Assembly: GCF_031181705.1 (NCBI RefSeq)
Contig: NZ_JAPSKN010000018.1
Coordinates: forward strand, 1-50,805
Length of the DNA: 50,805 bases
Source of the DNA: Streptomyces sp.
GTDB taxonomy: Bacteria > Actinomycetota > Actinomycetes > Streptomycetales > Streptomycetaceae
Direction of reading: 5' to 3'
The notes beneath the pieces are model-generated. The model was given only the letters and a program-made list of their open reading frames with translations, was not told the origin of the DNA and did no database searches. Of this stretch, positions 1 to 8,168 are shown piece by piece (position 1 is the first letter of the stretch; every line of letters starts with the position of its first letter). The position numbers were made by a program, and so were the translations under genes.

Positions 1-61
1 GGGCCGCGACTCCGCCACCCGCATGGGCTCCCTGCTCGCCCAGGTCCTGGGCCGCCTGTAA
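1..61 (+). CDS. Purine nucleoside phosphorylase, C-terminal end only (inferred from context)
   Basis: An open frame enters from the left edge and ends with TAA at 59-61, giving a 19-residue tail (GRDSATRMGSLLAQVLGRL). The tail is too short to identify by itself. The call rests on known gene order in Streptomyces, where a purine nucleoside phosphorylase directly precedes this phosphosugar mutase, and on the alpha-helical tail typical of such enzymes. If right, it would release ribose-1-phosphate or deoxyribose-1-phosphate, feeding the mutase that follows. The start lies outside the window. Confidence 0.5.
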   Translation, partial: GRDSATRMGSLLAQVLGRL

Positions 62-387
62 GACACACGGCGCGGCGGGGGTGCGCCCCAGCGGCACGCC
101 TGCCCGCAGCCGGGGCCGGACGCGCCCTCACCCGCCGGACGCCGGAAGGGGCCGTGTCGGGGGGTGTCCGCCCGCAGCGGTTGGCGCGTCAACGGGGAGT
201 GAGTCGGCACGCACGTCGATCGCGCCGTTCCGAGAACGGACACCCCCCGGCGCGGCCCCGACCCCCCACCCGGCGTCACGCGCCACGCGCACCCCACCAC
301 CCCCGCACAGGCCGCCGCGGGCATCCGCACTCGCGCCGCACCGCACCCGCACCCGCACCCACGACAACCGGAGAGGCTGACCACACC

Positions 388-2034
388 GTGCACGACGAAC
401 TCATCGCACAGGCCCAGGCGTGGCTCACCGAGGACCCCGACCCGGACACCCGCACCGAGCTCGCCCGCCTCATCGAGGCCGGGGACCACGCCGAACTCGC
501 CGCCCGCTTCAGCGGCACGCTCCAGTTCGGCACCGCCGGCCTCCGCGGCGAACTCGGCGCCGGCCCCCTGCGCATGAACCGCACGGTCGTCATCCGCGCC
601 GCCGCCGGCCTCGCCGCGTACCTCAAGAAGCAGGGGACCCCGCACGGGGACGACACGGCCGGCCTCGTCGTCATCGGCTACGACGCCCGGTACAAGTCGC
701 GCGACTTCGCCCTCGACACCGCCGCAGTCATGACCGGCGCCGGCCTGCGCGCGGCGATCCTCCCCCGCCCGCTGCCCACGCCCGTCCTCGCCTTCGCGAT
801 AAGGCACCTCGGCGCGGTCGCCGGTGTGGAGGTCACCGCCAGCCACAACCCGCCGCGCGACAACGGCTACAAGGTGTACCTCGGCGACGGCTCCCAGATC
901 GTCCCCCCGGCGGACATCGACATCGCCGCGGAGATCGCCGCCGTCCCGTCCCTCACCACCGTCCGCCGCCCCACCGAAGGCTGGGACACCCTCGACGACA
1001 GCGTCCTCGACGCCTACCTCGCCCGCACGGACGCCGTCCTCGCCGAGGGCTCCCCGCGCACCGCCCGCACGGTGTACACGGCGATGCACGGCGTCGGCAA
1101 GGACGTCCTGCTGGCCGCCTTCGCCCGCGCCGGTTTCCCGGAACCGGTCCTCGTCGCCGAGCAGGCCGACCCCGACCCGGACTTCCCGACCGTCGCGTTC
1201 CCCAACCCGGAGGAGCCCGGCGCGATGGACCTGGCGTTCGCCAAGGCCCGCGAGACCTCCCCGGACCTGATCATCGCCAACGACCCGGACGCGGACCGCT
1301 GCGCCGTCGCCGTACAGGACGGCACCGACTGGCGCATGCTGCGCGGTGACGAGGTCGGCGCGCTCCTCGCCGCCCACCTGGTCCGGCGCGGCGCGACCGG
1401 CACGTTCGCGGAGTCGATCGTCTCGTCGTCCCTGCTCGGCCGTATCGCCGAGAAGGCGGGCCTGCGCCACGTCGAGACGCTGACCGGCTTCAAGTGGATC
1501 GCCCGCGCGGAGGGCCTGCGCTACGGCTACGAGGAGGCCCTCGGCTACTGCGTGGACCCCGACGGCGTCCGTGACAAGGACGGCATCACGGCGGCGCTCC
1601 TGGTCGCGGAACTGGCCTCGCAGCTGAAGGAGGAGGGCCGCACCCTCCTCGACCTGCTGGACGACCTGGCGGTGGAACACGGCCTGCACGCGACGGACCA
1701 GCTGTCGGTCCGCGTGGAGGACCTCTCCCTCATCGCGGCGGCCATGACCCGCCTGCGCGAGCAGCCCCCGACCGAGCTCGCCGGTCTGCCGATCACCCGC
1801 ACCGACGACCTCACCCAGGGCTCGGACACCCTCCCGCCCACGGACGGCCTGCGCTACACCCTCGAAGGCGCCCGGGTCATCGTCCGCCCGAGCGGCACGG
1901 AGCCGAAGCTGAAGTGCTACCTGGAGGTCGTCGTCCCGGTCGCCTCGCACGCCGGCCTCCCCGAGGCCCGCGCGAAGGCGACGGACGTACTGCAGTCGAT
2001 CAAGCGCGACCTGTCGGCGGCCGCGGGCATCTGA
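388..2034 (+). CDS. Phospho-sugar mutase, PGM2-like (phosphomannomutase/phosphopentomutase type)
   Basis: A 548-residue alpha-D-phosphohexomutase. The active-site phosphoserine loop TASHNPP sits near residue 150, followed by DNGYKVY; the metal loop NDPDADR is near 300, the sugar-specificity segment GFKWI...GYEEALGY near 370-390, and the phosphate-binding RPSGTEPKLK near 500. The GTG at 388 is chosen because GGAGAGG lies about 12 bases upstream; the open frame extends further up but as low-complexity sequence. These enzymes swap phosphate between C1 and C6 of hexoses, or C1 and C5 of pentoses. The long PGM2-like architecture and the position between nucleoside phosphorylase and deoC suggest a phosphopentomutase role; databases usually call it phosphomannomutase. 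Confidence 0.9.
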   Translation: MHDELIAQAQAWLTEDPDPDTRTELARLIEAGDHAELAARFSGTLQFGTAGLRGELGAGPLRMNRTVVIRAAAGLAAYLKKQGTPHGDDTAGLVVIGYDARYKSRDFALDTAAVMTGAGLRAAILPRPLPTPVLAFAIRHLGAVAGVEVTASHNPPRDNGYKVYLGDGSQIVPPADIDIAAEIAAVPSLTTVRRPTEGWDTLDDSVLDAYLARTDAVLAEGSPRTARTVYTAMHGVGKDVLLAAFARAGFPEPVLVAEQADPDPDFPTVAFPNPEEPGAMDLAFAKARETSPDLIIANDPDADRCAVAVQDGTDWRMLRGDEVGALLAAHLVRRGATGTFAESIVSSSLLGRIAEKAGLRHVETLTGFKWIARAEGLRYGYEEALGYCVDPDGVRDKDGITAALLVAELASQLKEEGRTLLDLLDDLAVEHGLHATDQLSVRVEDLSLIAAAMTRLREQPPTELAGLPITRTDDLTQGSDTLPPTDGLRYTLEGARVIVRPSGTEPKLKCYLEVVVPVASHAGLPEARAKATDVLQSIKRDLSAAAGI

Positions 2035-2077
2035 CCCGAGGGGCGCCCGGTCGCCCCCCGGGCGCCCCCGGCCCCGG

Positions 2078-2437
2078 TCAGCAGCCCCGCTTCGCGGCCT
2101 CACGCCGCTGCCGCTTGCCCAGAGGCGCCAGGGAGAGGTCCTCGGCCGACGACCTGAGGTTCTTGTAGCCGTATCCGCGCTGCTCCAGCCAGGCCCGCGC
2201 GGCGTTCTCGGCCCGCTCCGTCGCCTCCAGGATGTCCTCCTCGGCCTCCCCGGAGTCCAGGAACCGGAACGTGAAGGCGGGGCGGGCCGCCACGTCGTAG
2301 GCCAGGTGTCCCTCGGGGGTGAAGGCCGCGCGCAGCATGTCGTGCTCGGCGGCGCGCTCCAGCAGCGCGGCCCGCTGCTCGTCGCTCAGCCCGTCGAAGA
2401 CCCCGCGCACGGTGACGCGGAAGGTACGAGTGCTCAT
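2078..2437 (-). CDS. Small conserved protein, DUF6204-like
   Basis: A 119-residue soluble protein beginning MSTRTFRVTVRGVF. I recognise it as a Streptomyces family usually listed as DUF6204, with no known function. It has no signal peptide or membrane segment; the middle (FTFRFLDSGEAEED) looks like an alternating alpha/beta sandwich and the C-terminus is basic (GKRQRREAAKRG). The ATG at 2437 is chosen because homologues start there; the open frame continues upstream through repetitive GC-rich sequence that is not protein-like. It converges on the phosphosugar mutase with a 43-base gap. Confidence 0.75.
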   Translation of the reverse strand: MSTRTFRVTVRGVFDGLSDEQRAALLERAAEHDMLRAAFTPEGHLAYDVAARPAFTFRFLDSGEAEEDILEATERAENAARAWLEQRGYGYKNLRSSAEDLSLAPLGKRQRREAAKRGC

Positions 2438-2797
2438 CCCCGCAACGTAGGCCCGCAGCCCCGCCCGCTCCACCGCTTTTCCGCCCACCCGGCCCGCCGG
2501 AACCCTCCGCACCGGCGACCACCGCCCCACGGGAACCGTCGGTACCGGCGACCACCCGCCCGCCGGAGCCCTCCGCCCGGCGACCACCGGGCCCGCCGAA
2601 CCCCCCGCCCGGCAGCCGTCCGCCCCACCGGAGCCCTCGGCCCACCGCCACCGGAACCAACACCCCGGCGGCCACCCAGCCCGCCGAACCGTCATCGCAC
2701 AGCCACCGGAACAGACGCCAGGACCGGGCCCCCGGGACCAGCCCAGGCCACCCCAGGCCACCCGCGGCTGCTCCAGGCCACCCGCCCCCGGGGACCC
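2438..2797. repeat. Gene-free GC-rich stretch with about 33-base degenerate tandem repeats
   Basis: No credible gene is seen in these 360 bases. The motif CCGGCGACCACC recurs at 2512, 2545 and 2577, each copy flanked by a GCCGGANCCCTCCGC-like segment, giving a degenerate unit of 32-33 bases that fades out near 2640. A second short repeat, CCAGGCCACCC, recurs three times at 2742-2782. The open frames across it are compositionally biased (Pro/Arg/Gly) and lack ribosome binding sites. It separates two minus-strand genes, so it holds the upstream region of the DUF6204-like gene. Confidence 0.6.
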
Positions 2798-3502
2798 TCA
2801 GCCCAGCGCCACCAGGACCAGCACCAGCACCGCCCCCGCGGCCGCCGGGCCCAGGATCTCCCAGGCCCAGCGCACGGTCACCTCACCCTGCGCCGACGCC
2901 GCCTCGCGCCGGTCCTCGTGCAGCGCGCGCAGGTCGTCCATGATCCGGTCGGTCTCGGCCCGCACCGGCCCGTCGGACACGGGCCCGGCCTCGAAGCCGC
3001 CACCGAGCCCCGACCGCGTTCCGGTCACGCCGCCGCGGCCCCCGTCCTGCCCCATCTGCCGCCGTGCCTGCGCCGTCGCCCGCATCTCGCGCCGGGCGGC
3101 CTTCTTGCGGGCACGCAGCGAGACGGGGACGGCCCACAGCTGGTACTTCGCGCCGGACCCGGTGAGGACCTCGTTCGAGTAGGCGGACCTCAGCGAGGCG
3201 ACCTGCCCCCAGGGCACCACGACGATCCGCCAGGGATTGCGGATCCGCAGCCGGTCGTGGCCCACGAACACGGCGGGCCGCAGCGTGAAGGCGACCACCA
3301 GCGGTACGACGAGGAGCAGCACGGCGAGGGCCAGCCAGGGCGTGCGGCCCTCGCCGTTGATCACCGCGTCGATGCCGATCCACGCGGCGATGGCGAGCAG
3401 CATCGCGCCACCGGCGATGGCCGGAACCGACCGGTGCACCCGGTCGCCGGACTCGGATTCCGTAGGCTGCGGCGCTGGTGACTGGGGTTCGGGGCTCGTC
3501 AT
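2798..3502 (-). CDS. PH-domain (bacterial) membrane protein
   Basis: A 234-residue protein with an acidic, proline-rich N-terminal tail (about 1-25), two transmembrane segments (about 27-47 and 57-75), and then a bacterial PH-like domain typified by the FVGHDRLRIRNPWRIVVVPW stretch. A basic segment rich in Ala and Arg follows, and a last hydrophobic segment lies near the C-terminus (213-233). It resembles actinobacterial PH-domain proteins of unknown function located next to deoC. The ATG at 3502 is the only good start. It is divergent from deoC, and the 95-base gap holds the deoC promoter and operator. Confidence 0.75.
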   Translation of the reverse strand: MTSPEPQSPAPQPTESESGDRVHRSVPAIAGGAMLLAIAAWIGIDAVINGEGRTPWLALAVLLLVVPLVVAFTLRPAVFVGHDRLRIRNPWRIVVVPWGQVASLRSAYSNEVLTGSGAKYQLWAVPVSLRARKKAARREMRATAQARRQMGQDGGRGGVTGTRSGLGGGFEAGPVSDGPVRAETDRIMDDLRALHEDRREAASAQGEVTVRWAWEILGPAAAGAVLVLVLVALG

Positions 3503-3571
3503 GTCTCGATTCTGCCGGACCGGTTCCGCGCTCCGTCATCCGCCCGAGGAGAGTCGGAGGGCTGTACAGCC

Positions 3572-3585
3572 GCTACGCGCGTAGA
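3572..3585. promoter_or_regulatory. Nucleoside-regulon operator copy 1 (deoC)
   Basis: GCTACGCGCGTAGA holds a perfect 12-base palindrome (CTACGCGCGTAG, 3573-3584). It lies immediately before a -10-like TATGCT at 3586-3591, so a bound repressor would block RNA polymerase. Four further copies precede add, the nucleoside ABC operon and both bmp genes. Confidence 0.75.
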
Positions 3586-3597
3586 TATGCTCGTCTG
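3586..3597 (+). promoter_or_regulatory. deoC promoter -10 element, probably leaderless
   Basis: TATGCT at 3586-3591 places the transcription start about 7 bases downstream, at or next to the GTG at 3598. There is no Shine-Dalgarno sequence before either GTG 3598 or ATG 3604, which is consistent with a leaderless message. Confidence 0.4.
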
Positions 3598-4566
3598 GTG
3601 ACCATGCCCAGTTCTGCACTCACCGCAGCTCACCCCCTCAAGGACGTCACCGCGTCCGACAGCGCGCTGCGCCGCTTCCTCCACGGGCTCCCGGGCGTCG
3701 ACGCGGTCGGACTCGAAGGACGTGCGGCCTCCCTCGGGACGCGTTCGATCAAGACGACCGCGAAGGCGTACGCGATCGACCTCGCCATCTCGATGGTCGA
3801 CCTGACGACGCTGGAAGGCGCGGACACCCCGGGCAAGGTCCGGGCGCTCGGCGCGAAGGCGGTCAGGCCCGACCCGACCGACCGTACGACGCCCTCGACG
3901 GCCGCGGTCTGCGTCTACCCCGACATGGTGGGCGTGGCCAAGGAGGCCGTCGCCGGCTCCGGCGTGAAGGTCGCCTCGGTGGCCACGGCGTTCCCGGCCG
4001 GCCGCGCCTCGCTCGACGTGAAGCTGACCGACGTCCGCGAGGCCGTCGCCGCCGGCGCCGACGAGATCGACATGGTCATCGACCGCGGGGCGTTCCTCGC
4101 GGGGCGATACTTGAAGGTGTACGACGAGATCACCGCCGTGAAGGAGGCCTGCGGCAGCTCGGCGCGCCTGAAGGTCATCTTCGAGACGGGCGAGCTCTCG
4201 ACGTACGACAACATCCGCCGCGCGAGCTGGCTCGGGATGCTGGCGGGGGCGGACTTCATCAAGACCTCCACCGGAAAGGTCGCGGTCAACGCGACCCCGG
4301 CGAACACGCTGCTGATGCTGGAGGCGGTGCGCGACTTCCGCGCCCAGACCGGCATCCAGGTCGGTGTGAAGCCGGCCGGCGGCATCCGCACCTCCAAGGA
4401 CGCCATCAAGTTCCTCGTGCTGGTCAACGAGACGGCGGGCGAGGACTGGCTGGACAACCACTGGTTCCGCTTCGGCGCCTCCTCGCTCCTCAACGACCTG
4501 CTGATGCAGCGCCAGAAGCTGGCCACCGGCCGCTACTCCGGTCCCGACTACGTGACGGTGGACTGA
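3598..4566 (+). CDS. deoC: Deoxyribose-phosphate aldolase
   Basis: DeoC splits 2-deoxyribose-5-phosphate into glyceraldehyde-3-phosphate and acetaldehyde. The 322-residue TIM barrel carries the Schiff-base lysine region FIKTSTGK near residues 219-226, the assisting-lysine strand GVKPAGGIR near 257, and the VIFETGEL strand near 195. The GTG at 3598 is chosen because a -10 box lies 7 bases upstream; the ATG at 3604 is the alternative and changes only two residues. The gene is followed after 6 bases by two ALDH-type genes, one of which can oxidise the acetaldehyde released. The palindrome at 3572-3585 suggests repression lifted by nucleosides. Confidence 0.95.
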   Translation: MTMPSSALTAAHPLKDVTASDSALRRFLHGLPGVDAVGLEGRAASLGTRSIKTTAKAYAIDLAISMVDLTTLEGADTPGKVRALGAKAVRPDPTDRTTPSTAAVCVYPDMVGVAKEAVAGSGVKVASVATAFPAGRASLDVKLTDVREAVAAGADEIDMVIDRGAFLAGRYLKVYDEITAVKEACGSSARLKVIFETGELSTYDNIRRASWLGMLAGADFIKTSTGKVAVNATPANTLLMLEAVRDFRAQTGIQVGVKPAGGIRTSKDAIKFLVLVNETAGEDWLDNHWFRFGASSLLNDLLMQRQKLATGRYSGPDYVTVD

Positions 4567-4572
4567 GACCCC

Positions 4573-6045
4573 ATGAGCATGGACAACGTGTCATCCGTAT
4601 TCGCATACGCCCCGGCCCCCGAGTCGCGCGCGATCGTCGACATCGCGCCCTCCTACGGCCTGTTCATCGACGGCGAGTTCGTCGAGGCGGCGGACGGCAA
4701 GGTCTTCAAGACCGTCTCGCCGTCCTCCGAGGAGGTCCTGTCCGAGATCGCGCAGGCCGGTTCCGAGGACGTCGACCGCGCGGTGAAGGCCGCGCGCAGG
4801 GCGTTCGGGTCGTGGTCGGCGCTGCCCGGCTCGGAGCGCGCCAAGTACCTGTTCCGCATCGCGCGGATCATCCAGGAGCGATCCCGCGAGCTCGCCGTCC
4901 TCGAGACCCTCGACAACGGCAAGCCGATCAAGGAGACCCGCGACGCGGACCTGCCCCTGGTCGCGGCGCACTTCTTCTACTACGCGGGCTGGGCCGACAA
5001 GCTCGACCACGCGGGCTTCGGCCCGAACCCGCGCCCGCTCGGTGTCGCGGGCCAGGTCATCCCCTGGAACTTCCCGCTGCTGATGCTGGCGTGGAAGATC
5101 GCCCCGGCGCTCGCGACGGGCAACACGGTCGTGCTGAAGCCGGCCGAGACGACCCCGCTGTCCGCCCTGTTCTTCGCGGACATCTGCCGCCAGGCGGGCC
5201 TGCCCAGGGGCGTCGTCAACATCCTCCCCGGCTACGGCGACGCGGGCGCGGCGCTGGTGGCCCACCCCGACGTGAACAAGGTGGCCTTCACCGGTTCCAC
5301 GGCCGTCGGCAAGGAGATCGCCCGCACGGTCGCCGGGACCAGGAAGAAGGTCACCCTGGAGCTGGGCGGCAAGGGCGCGAACATCGTCTTCGACGACGCT
5401 CCGATCGACCAGGCCGTCGAGGGCATCGTCAACGGCATCTTCTTCAACCAGGGCCAGGTCTGCTGCGCCGGCAGCCGTCTGCTGGTCCAGGAGTCGATCC
5501 ACGACGAGCTGCTCGACTCGCTCAAGCGGCGGCTGTCCACGCTGCGCCTGGGCGACCCGCTGGACAAGAACACCGACATCGGCGCGATCAACTCGGCGGA
5601 GCAGCTCACCCGCATCACCTCGCTCGTCGAGCAGGGCGAGGCGGAGGGCGCCGAGCGCTGGTCCCCGGCGTGCGAACTGCCGGAGAGCGGCTACTGGTTC
5701 GCCCCGACGCTGTTCACGAACGTCACCCAGGCGCACACGGTCGCCCGGGACGAGATCTTCGGCCCCGTCCTGTCGGTGCTGACGTTCCGCACCCCGGACG
5801 AGGCGGTCGCCAAGGCCAACAACACGCCGTACGGCCTGTCCGCCGGCATCTGGACGGAGAAGGGCTCGCGCATCCTCGCGGTCGCGAACAAGCTCCGGGC
5901 GGGCGTCGTCTGGTCCAACACGTTCAACAAGTTCGACCCGACCTCGCCGTTCGGCGGTTACAAGGAGTCGGGCTTCGGCCGCGAGGGCGGCCGCCACGGC
6001 CTGGAGGCGTACCTCGCCCCGTCGAGCCCGGAGGGCGAGCGTTAG
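4573..6045 (+). CDS. Aldehyde dehydrogenase, catalytic subunit (ALDH16-like N-terminal half)
   Basis: A full 490-residue NAD-dependent aldehyde dehydrogenase. The cofactor strand FTGSTAVGKEI is near residue 240, the general base Glu in LELGGKGANIV near 260, and the catalytic cysteine region GQVCCAGSR near 295. The ATG at 4573 follows deoC by 6 bases, and a second in-frame ATG (4579) is also possible. Its last codon abuts the start of the next gene, so the two are probably translationally coupled. Operon position with deoC suggests oxidation of acetaldehyde from deoxyribose breakdown. The substrate cannot be proved from sequence. Confidence 0.9.
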   Translation: MSMDNVSSVFAYAPAPESRAIVDIAPSYGLFIDGEFVEAADGKVFKTVSPSSEEVLSEIAQAGSEDVDRAVKAARRAFGSWSALPGSERAKYLFRIARIIQERSRELAVLETLDNGKPIKETRDADLPLVAAHFFYYAGWADKLDHAGFGPNPRPLGVAGQVIPWNFPLLMLAWKIAPALATGNTVVLKPAETTPLSALFFADICRQAGLPRGVVNILPGYGDAGAALVAHPDVNKVAFTGSTAVGKEIARTVAGTRKKVTLELGGKGANIVFDDAPIDQAVEGIVNGIFFNQGQVCCAGSRLLVQESIHDELLDSLKRRLSTLRLGDPLDKNTDIGAINSAEQLTRITSLVEQGEAEGAERWSPACELPESGYWFAPTLFTNVTQAHTVARDEIFGPVLSVLTFRTPDEAVAKANNTPYGLSAGIWTEKGSRILAVANKLRAGVVWSNTFNKFDPTSPFGGYKESGFGREGGRHGLEAYLAPSSPEGER

Positions 6046-6936
6046 ATGAATGCAGTTGACCGTCTCAGTGTGTTCAAGACCTACAAGCTGTACGTCGGCG
6101 GGAAGTTCCCGCGTTCCGAGAGCGGCCGGGTGTACGAGGTGACCGACTCGAAGGGCAAGTGGCTGGCCAACGCGCCCCTGGCCTCCCGCAAGGACGCCAG
6201 GGACGCGGTCGTCGCGGCCCGCAAGGCGTTCGGCGGCTGGTCCGGGGCGACGGCGTACAACCGCGGCCAGGTGCTCTACCGCGTCGCCGAGATGCTGGAG
6301 GGCCGCCGGGACCAGTTCACCCGTGAGGTGGCCGACGCGGAGGGCCTGTCGAAGTCCAAGGCGGCCGTGGTCGTGGACGCCACGATCGACCGCTGGGTCT
6401 GGTACGCGGGCTGGACCGACAAGATCGCCCAGGTGGTCGGCGGCGGCAACCCGGTCGCGGGCCCGTTCTTCAACCTGTCCTCCCCCGAGCCGACCGGCGT
6501 GGTGGCGGTCCTGGCACCCCAGGAGTCGTCCTTCCTGGGCCTGGTGTCGGTGCTCGCCCCGGTGATCGCCACCGGCAACACGGCGGTCGTGGTGGCCAGC
6601 GAGAAGGCCCCGCTGCCCGCGCTGTCCCTGGCCGAGGTGCTGGCCACCTCGGACGTCCCCGGCGGCGTGGTCAACGTGCTGTCGGGCCGCACGGCGGAGA
6701 TCGCCACCCCGCTCGCCGCCCACCAGGACGTCAACGCGATCGACCTCGCGGGCGCCGACGAGGTCCTCGCCAAGGAGCTGGAGATCGCCGCGGCCGACAA
6801 CCTCAAGCGCGTCCTGCGTCCACAGCCTGTGGATTACGCGCAGACGCCCGGCACCGACCGCATGACGGCGTTCCTGGAGACCAAGACGGTCTGGCACCCC
6901 ACGGGGTCGCTGGGCGCGTCGGGTTCCTCCTACTAG
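6046..6936 (+). CDS. Non-catalytic truncated aldehyde-dehydrogenase-like protein (ALDH16-like C-terminal half)
   Basis: A 296-residue ALDH homologue whose ATG directly touches the TAG of the catalytic partner. It aligns along the N-terminal part of the fold: KLYVGGKF, ARKAFGGWSG, an NLSSPEPTGVVAVLAPQE segment at the position of the usual PWNFP motif, and AHQDVNAIDLAGADE in place of HPDVNKVAFTGST. The cofactor glycine motif, general-base Glu and catalytic Cys region are all absent, and it stops where the catalytic domain would begin. Together the pair equals about 786 residues, the size and order of fused ALDH16 enzymes, whose second ALDH domain is short and inactive. A structural or stabilising partner role is inferred. 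Confidence 0.85.
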   Translation: MNAVDRLSVFKTYKLYVGGKFPRSESGRVYEVTDSKGKWLANAPLASRKDARDAVVAARKAFGGWSGATAYNRGQVLYRVAEMLEGRRDQFTREVADAEGLSKSKAAVVVDATIDRWVWYAGWTDKIAQVVGGGNPVAGPFFNLSSPEPTGVVAVLAPQESSFLGLVSVLAPVIATGNTAVVVASEKAPLPALSLAEVLATSDVPGGVVNVLSGRTAEIATPLAAHQDVNAIDLAGADEVLAKELEIAAADNLKRVLRPQPVDYAQTPGTDRMTAFLETKTVWHPTGSLGASGSSY

Positions 6937-6949
6937 GCGCCCCACGACT

Positions 6950-6989
6950 GAAGCCCCGGCTCTCCTCCGTCCGGGAGGGCCGGGGCTTC
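6950..6989. terminator. Bidirectional hairpin terminator
   Basis: GAAGCCCCGGC pairs perfectly with GCCGGGGCTTC (11 base pairs). It lies between the convergent ALDH-like gene and the small secreted protein gene, so it can end transcription from both sides. Confidence 0.75.
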
Positions 6990-7002
6990 GCCGTGTGCGC
7001 GG

Positions 7003-7413
7003 CTACCGCTGCTGCGAGAGCAGCCCCGCCGCCTGTCCCACCACCGGGATGCCCGCGATCGACCGGGCCTGCGCCACCGGCCCCGTCAGCGCCTGGGACG
7101 TCATCGGCTTGAAGTCGGCGAGCTGGGTGCCGACGCCGTTGTCGAGCGGGTCGACTCCCGTGCCGGCGAGCGGGTTGGGCTTGAGGCCGGCGACCGGGCC
7201 GGTGACGTAGCCGAGCGTGCCGGTCGTGGCCTGCAGGCCGGACTGGGGGTCGATCCTGCCGAGGTCGGTGGGTCGCGTGTTGACCACGCCGAGGAGGGAC
7301 GTGGTGTCCGCCGCGGCGGTCGCCGTGCCCGCGCCCAGCGCCGCTCCCGCGGTGGCGAGGACGGCCAGAGCACGCCGGGCGGTCGGCTTCTTGGGGGAGT
7401 CGTGTCGGGCCAT
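7003..7413 (-). CDS. Small secreted alanine-rich protein
   Basis: A 136-residue protein with a Sec-type signal peptide: a basic start (MARHDSPKKPTARR), a hydrophobic Ala/Leu core, and a likely cut after TATAAA near residue 35. The mature part is a short, low-complexity domain with GPVAGL and VVGQAAGLL motifs and no cysteine. I recognise it as a Streptomyces-type exported protein without assigned function; homologues are often mislabelled 'ATP-binding protein' although no nucleotide motif is present. The ATG at 7413 is chosen for the upstream AAGGTGG; an ATG 7 codons earlier lacks such a site. It resembles the product of 13707-14063 in style. Confidence 0.7.
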   Translation of the reverse strand: MARHDSPKKPTARRALAVLATAGAALGAGTATAAADTTSLLGVVNTRPTDLGRIDPQSGLQATTGTLGYVTGPVAGLKPNPLAGTGVDPLDNGVGTQLADFKPMTSQALTGPVAQARSIAGIPVVGQAAGLLSQQR

Positions 7414-7538
7414 CGCTGCCACCTTCTGATGCACTCGGTAACCGAATCAACGCGAAGGGTAGTTGAGGTGTGACGCCCGCATCAAAGCCGACCCGCGGGG
7501 TCGTACGGCCCCCGGCGGATGCCCCACACTGGTGTCCC

Positions 7539-8168
7539 GTGAGTTCCCCTGCGTCCATACCCGCGCGAGTCGTGCTGCTCTGCGGCCCCTCCGGCTCCGG
7601 CAAGTCCCTCCTCGCGGCCCGCTCCGGCCTCCCGGTGCTGCGCCTCGACGACTTCTACAAGGAGGGCGACGACCCGACACTGCCCCTGGTGGCGGGGAGC
7701 TCCGACATCGACTGGGACCACCCGGACTCCTGGGACGCGGACACGGCCGTCGCCGCGATCACCGAACTGTGCCGCACGGGCCGTACGGACGTTCCCGTCT
7801 ACGACCTCGGGCTCAGCGCACGCACCGGCGCGGAGACGGTCGACATCGGGCGGACCCCGCTGTTCATCGCGGAGGGCATCTTCGCCGCCGAGATCGTCAC
7901 GCGCTGCCGGGAGCTCGGCGTCCTCGCCGACGCGCTGTGCCTGAGCCGCGGGCCCGTGAAGACGTTCCGCCGCCGCTTCCTGCGGGATCTGCGGGAGGGC
8001 CGCAAGTCGGTGCCGTTCCTGCTGCGCCGCGGCTGGCGCCTGATGCGCCAGGAACGCACCATCGTCGCCCGCCAGACCGCCCTGGGCGCGTACGCCTGCG
8101 ACCGCGACGAGGCGCTGGAGCGGCTGGCGGCAGCGGGCCGCTGCGAGGGGATGCGCACGGCGGCCTGA
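7539..8168 (+). CDS. Uridine-kinase-like P-loop protein
   Basis: A soluble protein of about 209 residues with a Walker A motif GPSGSGKS near residue 14, the nucleoside-kinase segment LRLDDFYKEGDDP near 30-42, DIDWDHPDSWD near 55, and LFIAEGIFAAE near 110. This matches the uridine kinase/phosphoribulokinase fold, and homologues are annotated uridine kinase, which phosphorylates uridine or cytidine with ATP or GTP. The GTG at 7539 places the P-loop near the N-terminus as in relatives; the frame is open up to 7470. It is about half the size of PRK enzymes. Its location fits nucleoside salvage, but it carries no regulon palindrome. Confidence 0.75.
   Translation: MSSPASIPARVVLLCGPSGSGKSLLAARSGLPVLRLDDFYKEGDDPTLPLVAGSSDIDWDHPDSWDADTAVAAITELCRTGRTDVPVYDLGLSARTGAETVDIGRTPLFIAEGIFAAEIVTRCRELGVLADALCLSRGPVKTFRRRFLRDLREGRKSVPFLLRRGWRLMRQERTIVARQTALGAYACDRDEALERLAAAGRCEGMRTAA

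Noticed and set aside
6046..6936. Frameshifted or truncated pseudogene of an ALDH
   Set aside because: The reading frame is clean to its stop, codon use is normal and the protein matches the size of the inactive domain of ALDH16, so it appears to be a maintained gene.
4591..6945. A 784-codon open frame on the minus strand across both ALDH genes
   Set aside because: It mirrors strong plus-strand genes; its product is Arg/Gly/Val-rich with no domain. Long antisense frames are usual at this GC content.
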